Positions 1 to 6,786 of a DNA stretch of 8,787 nucleotides are shown piece after piece. A program made the translations under genes and the position numbers. This DNA comes from Spirochaetaceae bacterium. GTDB taxonomy: Bacteria > Spirochaetota > Spirochaetia > Treponematales > Breznakiellaceae. The notes below the pieces were generated by a model. It had not been told where the DNA came from and ran no database searches. It worked only from the letters and a program-made list of their open reading frames with translations. The stretch lies in NCBI GenBank assembly GCA_031268255.1, contig JAIRXO010000230.1, positions 1 to 8,787 of the forward strand. The letters are read 5' to 3'. The stretch's first letter is position 1. The number at the start of each line of letters is the position of its first letter.

Positions 1-6
1 TTTCCC

Positions 7-717
7 ATGATGAAAAGGATGGATAGCAATATACGGCTTACAAAAGCCTATCTGGATACCCTGGCTACCAGCGAACTTACCCGGCTGGCGGATTCACTGG
101 GTATAGACATTCCTCCTGACCTTGACCGCCTCTTTATCATCGAAGAACTCCTGGAGCTTAACCTCGAATCCGACGGCGCCCTTGAGGATTTGCTTCTTGG
201 CGAAGCCGGTATTCCCGGCCCCGTGCCCCTGCCAAGGCATTACAATATCACCTATGTGGATGTCATACTCCGTGATCCTGCCTGGGCCTTTGTATTCTGG
301 GAAATAAACAGCCATGACAAGGACCATTACGAGCGTTCCCCTGATTTTGACGGCTATCAGCTCAAGGTCTGCCCTCTCAGGGCGTCCGAAGCGCCGGTAT
401 CCACGCCCGGGGAATTTCCCGTTTCGGGAGAAGAAGGCTTTACCGTGCCGGTAGGCATTGCCGATACGGCATGGTATCTTAATATACCCCCCGGCAAGGG
501 CTGGTACAGGGTAGAAGTCTGTGTGGCGCAAAACCAGACACTTGTTTCCGTTGTTTCGTCCGCGCCGTTTCGGGTTCCCTATTTTGAAGATCCCTTTTCA
601 GTCTCCGACAGGAAAAGCCGGATGTATGCCCTCATAAGCCTTTCAGGACTGGAGGATTCCCGTATTTTGTATAACGCTGACCGTATCTCCCGCCGGAGCA
701 GGCCGCAAAGGTATTAG
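7..717 (+). CDS. DUF4912 domain protein with SAP/Rho_N-like N-terminal domain
   Basis: This 236-residue protein has no signal peptide or membrane segment and is probably cytoplasmic. Residues about 12-52 form a small helical region (LTKAYLDTLATSELTRLADS, then IDIPPDLDR and FIIEELLEL) that resembles the SAP/Rho_N-type helix-extension-helix module found at the start of such spirochaetal proteins. Residues about 77-200 fit DUF4912, a beta-rich, probably Ig-like fold, with the typical strand DVILRDPAWAFVFWEI (85-100) and a later GWYRVEVCV strand. The biochemical role of DUF4912 is unknown. Its stop lies 8 bases before the GH57-like gene, so the two are almost certainly co-transcribed, and an alpha-glucan-related role is inferred from that. 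The start is uncertain: ATG codons lie at 7, 10 and 19, and too little upstream sequence is present to see a ribosome binding site. The frame is open to the window edge, so the true start could lie further upstream. Confidence 0.85.
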   Translation: MMKRMDSNIRLTKAYLDTLATSELTRLADSLGIDIPPDLDRLFIIEELLELNLESDGALEDLLLGEAGIPGPVPLPRHYNITYVDVILRDPAWAFVFWEINSHDKDHYERSPDFDGYQLKVCPLRASEAPVSTPGEFPVSGEEGFTVPVGIADTAWYLNIPPGKGWYRVEVCVAQNQTLVSVVSSAPFRVPYFEDPFSVSDRKSRMYALISLSGLEDSRILYNADRISRRSRPQRY

Positions 718-719
718 GA
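716..719 (+). promoter_or_regulatory. Ribosome binding site of the GH57-like gene
   Basis: AGGA lies 6 bases before the ATG at 726 and overlaps the TAG stop of the upstream DUF4912 gene. This supports the 726 start and suggests that translation of the two genes is coupled. Confidence 0.7.
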
Positions 720-725
720 ACTCTT

Positions 726-2291
726 ATGCGGGACAGGCTGGTTTTATCTTTTGTACTCAACGCGCATCTTCCCTTTGTCAGGGAACATGAACCAGGCGGA
801 GCGGACGAACGCCATCTTTTTGAGCATATCTACGAGACCTACCTGCCCCTGCTCGAAGTCTGCGACCGTCTGGAAGAGGATCACGTTCCCTTCCGCCTGG
901 CCTTTTCCATTTCGCCTACGCTCTGCCACATGCTCAAGGACGAACTCCTCAAAGAGCGTTACCGCGAGTACATGGAACACCGTATCCGTTTTGGGGAAGC
1001 CGAGCTGGGCCGGAGTCCGGGGGAGGATCTTGTCCGCTGGTTTCTCCGGCGCATGAGGGAGCGGAGAACCTTTTACGAAGAACGCTGCGGCGGCGATATA
1101 CTCGGCGTTTTCCGCGAGTTTCAAAAAAAGGGCAGGATAGAACTTTTGGGATCGGCGGCGACCGGGGCCTTTCTTCCGTTTTACAGCAAACAGCCCGAGG
1201 CCGTGCAGGCCCAGTTTGAAATCGCCCTTTCAAGCCACCGTACCTGTTTTGAAAAAACCCCCCAGGGTTTCTGGCTGCCCGAACTGGGCTGGTCTCCTGA
1301 GCTTGACGAGTATCTGCGTTCCTATAATCTCAGTTATACCATAGTCAATCCCCACGCCCTTTTTGCCGGTACGCCCCGGACCATGAACGGTAATTTTTAT
1401 CCTGTCAAAACTCCCCGGGGCACCCTCGTACTGGGCAGGGATTTTAACGTATACCGGGATTTCTGGCATGAGGAGGACGGGCTGGTCCATGACGGCGGCT
1501 ACCTTGATATACGCCGCGACACGGGGTACGAAATTCCCTTTGATCATCTCTGTTCGTATTTCAAAAGCAGCCGGGGGCGTTGCGCCACAGGCTATACATA
1601 CTGGGCAAAGAACGGAGACCCCTACAATCCGCTTCTCGCGGAACAAAAGGCAGCCGCGGCGGCGAAACTTTTTCTGGAAAGAAGAATCACCCAGCTTTCC
1701 GCGGCGCGGGATCTGATAGGCGGCCAGTGCATAAGCCTCAACGCCTGTAATGCCGGCGAATTCGGCTTTTACTGGCGCGAGGGTCCGGCCTTTCTCGAAG
1801 CCCTGTTCAGGGAAGCCGCCCGGAACAGGCAGGTCCAGATTATGAATCCCCTGGAATATCTCTACGCCCAGGATACCTCAAGTTACCAGACCATGATGCC
1901 GGAATTTTCATCCTGGGGTGTCAACGGTTATGCGGAAACCTGGCTTGACGCTTCCAACGACTGGATATACCGGCACATATTCCGCTCCCTGGAACGCATG
2001 CGGGAGCTTGCCGACCGTTTCCCGGAGAACACCGGCCTCAAGGAAAGAACCCTTAACCAGGCGGCCAGGGAAATACTTCTGGTGCAGGAATCATACTGGC
2101 CCAAGATGATGAGCGGCGGGGAAAACGTGCGCTATGCCCGGCGTCAGATAGAAAATTCCCTGAGGAATTTTACCACTATTTATGAATCTTTAGGCAGTAA
2201 TTATATCAGCACCGAATGGCTTACCAGTCTCGAAAAGCGGAACAATGTTTTCCCCGACATAAACTACCGGGTGTTCAGAAAAAAGCGATAG
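726..2291 (+). CDS. GH57/DUF1957 branching-enzyme-like protein, probable degenerate active site
   Basis: The 521-residue protein matches the GH57 alpha-glucan branching-enzyme/DUF1957 family over its full length, about the usual family size. Recognisable blocks in order are FVLNAHLPFVR (9-19), ETYLPLL (37-43), GRIELLGSAATGAFLP (136-151), GFWLPELGW (181-189), the FWHEED to RRDTGYE segment (246-269), NAGEFGFYWREGPAFLE (342-358), SSWGVNGYAETWL (395-407) and DWIYRH (412-417). It has no signal peptide, so it should be cytoplasmic. Active GH57 branching enzymes use a Glu nucleophile in WLPE and an Asp acid/base in a D-x-E-x-F-G-H-W motif. Here Glu186 is kept, but the Asp position is Asn342 and the motif His is Phe348. 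The first His of HxHxP is Asn12, and the usual ATHG His is Gly147. The reading frame is intact with no frameshift, so it is kept as a protein although normal branching or hydrolase activity is doubtful. It follows the DUF4912 gene by 8 bases. Family assignment is firm; function is uncertain. Confidence 0.9.
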   Translation: MRDRLVLSFVLNAHLPFVREHEPGGADERHLFEHIYETYLPLLEVCDRLEEDHVPFRLAFSISPTLCHMLKDELLKERYREYMEHRIRFGEAELGRSPGEDLVRWFLRRMRERRTFYEERCGGDILGVFREFQKKGRIELLGSAATGAFLPFYSKQPEAVQAQFEIALSSHRTCFEKTPQGFWLPELGWSPELDEYLRSYNLSYTIVNPHALFAGTPRTMNGNFYPVKTPRGTLVLGRDFNVYRDFWHEEDGLVHDGGYLDIRRDTGYEIPFDHLCSYFKSSRGRCATGYTYWAKNGDPYNPLLAEQKAAAAAKLFLERRITQLSAARDLIGGQCISLNACNAGEFGFYWREGPAFLEALFREAARNRQVQIMNPLEYLYAQDTSSYQTMMPEFSSWGVNGYAETWLDASNDWIYRHIFRSLERMRELADRFPENTGLKERTLNQAAREILLVQESYWPKMMSGGENVRYARRQIENSLRNFTTIYESLGSNYISTEWLTSLEKRNNVFPDINYRVFRKKR

Positions 2292-2327
2292 CCTTGTTTT
2301 GTTCTGGAGGGGCGAAGCCGCGCTATC

Positions 2328-3599
2328 TTAGAATTCCAGTTGTTCCATTTCGTTGATGCGGTCCTCAATGGCCTGGGCGCGGACTATGACCGAAAGCCCT
2401 TCCCTGGCAGGCTCAAATTTGGGGTTAAGCCTGACGGCTTCTTCCCAGCAGTACCTGGCCTCTTCCCGGTTTCCCTTGGAATAGGCGTCAAGCCCGGCGA
2501 GGTAGAGCCGGTCAACCTCATCGGAAAGGGCGCCCCTTCCCCCGTCGCCGAGGTTGAGCCTTACCCCTATGCTGAGGCGGTTAAAGGGCTGAAGCTGGGT
2601 GAGCAGGTCTACGGTATAGTTTATGTCAAGGGCCACCTTGTCCAGGCTGATGGCGCTTCCCAGGGTAAAACGGACATTTCCGGTTTTGATCAGCGCGCCG
2701 GTGCGCATGGAGAGGAAGGGCGTCAGTTCAGCCGCTATGCCGGCGGCCCAGTAGGGCTTTTCCGAAAGTTCCGGGTTCTGAAGGTTTATGGGAAAGGAGA
2801 AATCAAAGGAAAAGAGCAGGGGCCGTATGGGTTTGTACGAGATGCCCGCCGTAGCTACCGTGGGCAGGGGATCGCCCTTCGCGGGCAGGCCCAGGTTGCG
2901 CACCACCAGGGCCGCGGAACTGTTCCTTTCCCTAGCCGTATAGAATTTGAAGAGGTCAAAGCGGGTAAGCGCGCCAATGTCGGCCATGACCTGGGCGGCT
3001 GACTGGGAACGTCCTGACCCGCTTATGATGCTTCCCTGGTCGTTGGAATAGTCGGGGACAAAACGAAAAGCGCCCTTGATATTCATTCCCGCCGAAATAC
3101 CCGAAAAATAGTACCCCGAAAGAAAATTATACGAAAGATTCAGAACGCCCACCGCTTCGGAATAATAGCCCTTGCTGGCCCGTTCCCCATAGATATTGTA
3201 CTCGGTAAAGGGAAGATACAGCCACTTTCCCCCGGCACCCAGGCCCAAATCGCCGAGACGGGTGGCATAGACCGCGCCTTCCACATTGGTATCGGCTATC
3301 CAGTTATTATGAAAAAACGCCAGTTCCGAACGGGCCAGCATGGACGAACCGGCGGGATTATATTCAATAAAAGAAATATCGTCGGAAACAGCGGTAAAAG
3401 CGCCGGCCATGCCCTCTGAACGGCCTCCTATGGGGACATTCAGCACCGGAAAAGCGGTAAGTCCGGCATTGGGGTCTATGCCGCTCAAAAGATCAGAAAA
3501 CCCTCCGTATGTGTCCTCATTGATATCAAGGGCGGCCAGGGACAGGCCGCAAAATAAGAGTATATATAATGTACTGATACGGACCTTAGAGAGTATCAT
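2328..3599 (-). CDS. UPF0164/FadL-like outer-membrane beta-barrel protein with C-terminal TPR tail
   Basis: This 423-residue protein begins with a signal peptide: basic residues K5 and R7, a hydrophobic core at 8-22, and likely cleavage after SLAA (20-23). Residues 58-84 hold the signature of FadL/PorV-like and UPF0164 barrels: GGRSEGMAGAFTAV, then SDDISFIEYNPAG. Residues about 85-350 alternate glycine/aromatic-rich strands with short turns, as expected of an outer-membrane barrel. T. pallidum encodes several UPF0164 members regarded as FadL-like, possibly carrying hydrophobic substrates. The last 64 residues (360-423) are unlike a barrel. They are charged and helical and contain one clear TPR unit (YLAGLDAYSKGNREEA, then W, AVRLNP), likely facing the periplasm. 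The ATG at 3599 is chosen because it gives a complete signal peptide and no other nearby start does; no Shine-Dalgarno precedes it. It is divergent from the TPR gene at 3712. Substrate unknown. Confidence 0.88.
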   Translation of the reverse strand: MILSKVRISTLYILLFCGLSLAALDINEDTYGGFSDLLSGIDPNAGLTAFPVLNVPIGGRSEGMAGAFTAVSDDISFIEYNPAGSSMLARSELAFFHNNWIADTNVEGAVYATRLGDLGLGAGGKWLYLPFTEYNIYGERASKGYYSEAVGVLNLSYNFLSGYYFSGISAGMNIKGAFRFVPDYSNDQGSIISGSGRSQSAAQVMADIGALTRFDLFKFYTARERNSSAALVVRNLGLPAKGDPLPTVATAGISYKPIRPLLFSFDFSFPINLQNPELSEKPYWAAGIAAELTPFLSMRTGALIKTGNVRFTLGSAISLDKVALDINYTVDLLTQLQPFNRLSIGVRLNLGDGGRGALSDEVDRLYLAGLDAYSKGNREEARYCWEEAVRLNPKFEPAREGLSVIVRAQAIEDRINEMEQLEF

Positions 3600-3711
3600 T
3601 ATAACTATAATATATATCGGAAAAAAAAATTTTTCTATGATAGTATATAGATAGGGGATACATAATAAAACCTTATGGACCGATACTAATAATGGCAGGA
3701 TATACCCGGGA
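3600..3711. promoter_or_regulatory. AT-rich divergent promoter region
   Basis: These 112 bases separate two divergent genes for exported proteins and are about 29% GC, falling to about 16% in 3600-3650, in sharp contrast to the GC-rich coding DNA. A run of nine A followed by five T (3621-3634) sits in the middle and could act as a bent or UP-like element. Possible -10 boxes are TATGAT (3636-3641) on the plus strand, and TATACT (3642-3647) and TATTAT (3607-3612) on the minus strand. No convincing -35 box was found for any of them. GATAG occurs twice, 11 bases apart (3639-3643 and 3650-3654). That promoters lie here is likely from the gene layout; the exact boxes are guesses. Confidence 0.5.
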
Positions 3712-6700
3712 ATGAATGGAAAAGACCGTCAAAAGCGGCGGAATTTAAGATTCTTATTGATAATCATGACTCTTTTGGCCGCGGCCTTTCCCCTTTCTGC
3801 CAGGGGCAGGCAGGATACTGTCCTTTCCCGGGCCGATTCTCTTATCGCCGAGCGGCGCTATGACGAGGCCATCCAGGAATTAACCACCTACCTTGAAAGC
3901 CACCCCGAGGACTTTGCCAGGATACAGCAGCGGCTTCAGGCCATCATAAAATACCGGGACAATTACAATAACCTGGCCGAAGAACTCCTCTATGTGCTGG
4001 AACATGAGCCTGAAAATACGGATGAATTACTGAGAATCAGCAACGCGCTGAGAAACATCGAAATAAACCCTAACCCCATGGTCCAGGACTTTATTGACCG
4101 GACAAGGGAGGTCGCCCTTTTTGCCTCTAACCGTAACCAGTTGGAACGCATCCTTGCCGATGGCCGTGCCCTCATTGACGCGGGGCGCTACCCCGATGCC
4201 CTGGCCCGGTATTCCGAAGGCTTTTCCCTGTACCTGCCTGAGTTTCACGCCGCTGATTACGGTTCCATTGTCATAAACCAGGTAGATAATAATGTGGAAG
4301 AAATTGAAAGGGCCATAGGCCGTTTTAACGAAATCCTGGGCCCCCTGAATGAAGGGGTAATCGCCTTTGAGCGCCAGGGCGCCCAGACTCCCGGAAGCGG
4401 GGCCTTTGCCGGCCTCAGCGCCGCCTACGACAGGCTTAAACCCCGGCTCCTCGAACTCATGGAACTCCGCAATACCCTCGCCACCACCGCCGATTATTTC
4501 CAGAGGCAGCAGGCCCTGCTCCAGGAGACCCACCCCAGACTTGGGGACTCCTCGTTTCTTCCCTTTGCCACGCGGCTTGTTTTGGGCCGTTCAACCGAAA
4601 CTGTCCCTGAGGGGATGCTGGGCATCATGGATACTCTTTGGGACAGTTCCCTTTCCCGCGTTGAATCTGTCATCGCCAGGGGGGCCCTCTCGGTCTACAA
4701 CAGCGCCCTGGCCCGGAGCGAGGACCGCCGCTACGATGAGGCCAGGGAGGCTTTCCCGGTAATCACCTCGTATGACGATCTCTATATGGAAGCGGCGGCC
4801 CTTGAAAATCTCAAGGAGGCGCTTAAACTGCCTGAGTATGCCGATATTGACGGCATCCGTATTGCCCGGGAAAAAGCCGGAACCTATCTTGATTATTACA
4901 GCATGAAGTTGTCCCTTCCCCTGCTTGGCGCCGCCCAGGAGGCCGAGGGCAGGATCCATGACCTGAACGAACAGGAACTGAATTACCATCAGGCGGTAAT
5001 ACTCAACGCCGATGTCAGCGCCGAGACTGTGCGGCAGGGCAGCGCGGTCAGGGACGCGATGCTTGAATTCTCCACCCGCCTCGACGGCATGATGGCCGAC
5101 CTGGACGCCGCCAGCGCCCTTGTAGGCGGCTATCAGGAAGCGGCGGGACTGGAAAGGAACGAGACTGTGTATTTGGCCACGGTGCGGGAACGCTATGCCG
5201 CGGTCGCGGCCCTCGCGTGGTCCAGCGAAACCGATTCGGTTATACGGAGCTATTCCCTCATTGCCACTGATCTTGGCGGAAAAATTAACAGCTACGAGGA
5301 AGGACTGGCCGAGGCCGCGAGGCTCCTTGCCGGTGTTTCCATGACCGCCGGCGGAGCGGAAACCGCCCATTATCCACGGGAGGCCAGTACCCTGCTTGAC
5401 GGCATAGTCAATTCCATTAGCGGGAATATACAGACAGTGTCGGCGCTGTCCCGGCGCATCGCGGATGAGGATGACCGGGTGCTGGCCCTTCCTGAGATGG
5501 AGGAACTTTCCGGTACACTGCGGAATATATCCTCAAACCTTGACGATCTTCTTTCCCGAAGCACCCGGAGCGCCGGCCAGGCCTCAAGCCTGGCTGCCCA
5601 GGCGGAAAGCTACCGGCTTGACGGCGACAGGCTGTATCAGGAAGCGCGTACCGCTTTCACAAACAATAATTTTGACCTTGCCCGTGACAGACTGACCAGG
5701 ACAGAGGAGCGTTATGACGCTTCTCTGGAAATCCAGGAATCCGATTCCCTGAGGGCATTGAGGGACCAGCGGCTTTTAGCCCTTGACGCCGAGATAACCA
5801 GGAGCGAGAGCGAGATAATTGTCAGGGAAGTCAGGCAGCTTGTAACCCAGGCCCGCGCCGCGTATTTCCGGGGCGAATTTGAGCAGGCCGAGGAGATGCT
5901 CTCAAGGGCACAGGACCGCTGGCGCCGGGTCTATACCGAAAACGATTCCGAACTGGAATACTGGCTGGGTCTGGTGCGTAACGCCGTGGCCCTCCGCTCG
6001 GGCCGGTTTATTCCGGTTACCGCGCCCCTTTATTCGGAAATGAGCCAGCTTTTGAGCGAAGCCCACAGGTCCTATGACGAGGGCATCAGGCTTATCAGCC
6101 AGGGCCGCCGTTCAGGAGGGCTGGAAAGCCTCTCCCGGGCGCGGCAGAAAACCGAAGAAGTAAAGCTGGTGTTTCCCGTTAATCAGGATGCCAGCCTGCT
6201 CCAGCTCAGAATAGCCCAGGTGGTTGACCCCGAGAATTTTCCCGCTATGTTCAGGGACCGCTTTAACAATGATATGGCCCTCATCAGGCAGCTCAGGCAG
6301 GCGGCGACCGAGCAGTTCGCCGATCTTCAGGACCTGGCGGCCATCAACCCCCGCTATCCGGGCATACAGGCCGCCCTTAACGAAGCGGAAATCCTTATAG
6401 GCTTACGGCCCCCTCCGCCTGATCCGGCGGCCCTTGCCCGTTCCAGGGAGCTTACCCTTCAGGCCCAGCAGTTGATGGAAACCGCGGCCAACAGTCCGGT
6501 CCAGATGGAAATAGCCCGGGGCTATGTAAACCAGGCCCTGAACCTGAATCCCAATAACGAACAGGCCATAGCGCTTAAAAATACCATTGTTTCCCTCATA
6601 GGCGGCACCGCCCAGAATGTGCTGACCGCCGCCGCGGAACAGGAATTCAAGAGAGCCCAGCAGGAATTTACCCAGGGCAGATATATCAACGCCTATGATA

Positions 6701-6786
6701 TTCTCCAGCGTCTGCTTGAGGATTCCCGGAACAAAAATGTTCAGAAAGTTATAGATTTGGAACGAAGAACCAGGGCCATGCTATGA
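3712..6786 (+). CDS. Large exported TPR/helical-repeat protein
   Basis: The 1024-residue protein starts with a classic signal peptide: basic residues 4-13, a hydrophobic core at 14-26, and likely cleavage after PLSA (27-30). It has no lipobox or later membrane segment, so it is probably periplasmic. The mature chain is almost wholly helical and rich in Ala, Glu, Leu, Arg and Gln. TPR-like units are visible at about 37-67 (AERRYDEAIQELTTYL), 150-172 (AGRYPDALARYSEGF), 329-348 (RRYDEAREAF), 640-668, 711-742 (YFRGEFEQAEEML), 783-814, 935-960 (NQALNLNPNNEQA) and 976-1003 (FTQGRYINAYDILQRLLE). Long helical stretches without clear TPRs (about 190-320, 350-630) may be coiled-coil. A PPPPDP linker (900-905) precedes the C-terminal repeats. 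The likely role is a scaffold binding partner proteins; no enzyme motif was seen. The start has AGGA (3697-3700) 11 bases upstream, rather far. It overlaps the next gene, so the partner may be that propeller protein (inference). I do not recognise a named homologue. Confidence 0.9.
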   Translation: MNGKDRQKRRNLRFLLIIMTLLAAAFPLSARGRQDTVLSRADSLIAERRYDEAIQELTTYLESHPEDFARIQQRLQAIIKYRDNYNNLAEELLYVLEHEPENTDELLRISNALRNIEINPNPMVQDFIDRTREVALFASNRNQLERILADGRALIDAGRYPDALARYSEGFSLYLPEFHAADYGSIVINQVDNNVEEIERAIGRFNEILGPLNEGVIAFERQGAQTPGSGAFAGLSAAYDRLKPRLLELMELRNTLATTADYFQRQQALLQETHPRLGDSSFLPFATRLVLGRSTETVPEGMLGIMDTLWDSSLSRVESVIARGALSVYNSALARSEDRRYDEAREAFPVITSYDDLYMEAAALENLKEALKLPEYADIDGIRIAREKAGTYLDYYSMKLSLPLLGAAQEAEGRIHDLNEQELNYHQAVILNADVSAETVRQGSAVRDAMLEFSTRLDGMMADLDAASALVGGYQEAAGLERNETVYLATVRERYAAVAALAWSSETDSVIRSYSLIATDLGGKINSYEEGLAEAARLLAGVSMTAGGAETAHYPREASTLLDGIVNSISGNIQTVSALSRRIADEDDRVLALPEMEELSGTLRNISSNLDDLLSRSTRSAGQASSLAAQAESYRLDGDRLYQEARTAFTNNNFDLARDRLTRTEERYDASLEIQESDSLRALRDQRLLALDAEITRSESEIIVREVRQLVTQARAAYFRGEFEQAEEMLSRAQDRWRRVYTENDSELEYWLGLVRNAVALRSGRFIPVTAPLYSEMSQLLSEAHRSYDEGIRLISQGRRSGGLESLSRARQKTEEVKLVFPVNQDASLLQLRIAQVVDPENFPAMFRDRFNNDMALIRQLRQAATEQFADLQDLAAINPRYPGIQAALNEAEILIGLRPPPPDPAALARSRELTLQAQQLMETAANSPVQMEIARGYVNQALNLNPNNEQAIALKNTIVSLIGGTAQNVLTAAAEQEFKRAQQEFTQGRYINAYDILQRLLEDSRNKNVQKVIDLERRTRAML
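6772..6775 (+). promoter_or_regulatory. Ribosome binding site of the propeller gene, inside the TPR gene
   Basis: AGGG lies 7 bases before the ATG at 6783, within the last codons of the upstream gene. The ATG overlaps the upstream TGA stop as ATGA (6783-6786), typical of coupled translation. A second ATG at 6786 is 10 bases from the same site and is a possible alternative start. Confidence 0.6.

Noticed and set aside
2292..2327. Possible bidirectional terminator between the convergent genes
   Set aside because: Only a 3-base-pair GGC/GCC stem with a GAA loop is visible and no T-run follows on either strand, so it is not a credible intrinsic terminator. Termination here must use another mechanism or lie further on.
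2340..3002. Plus-strand open frame of 220 codons
   Set aside because: It is antisense to the UPF0164-like gene and its product is a low-complexity Gly/Pro/Lys-rich sequence without a fold signature.
3639..3654. GATAG repeat 11 bases apart as an operator
   Set aside because: There are only two 5-base copies in very AT-rich DNA, which is easily expected by chance, and no partner regulator gene is in the window.
4591..5370. Minus-strand open frame of 259 codons, and similar opposite-strand frames at 94-531, 744-1124, 1230-1646, 4027-4533 and 7512-8096
   Set aside because: They lie wholly within well-supported plus-strand genes, have no recognisable domains, and are explained by the codon bias of GC-rich genes.
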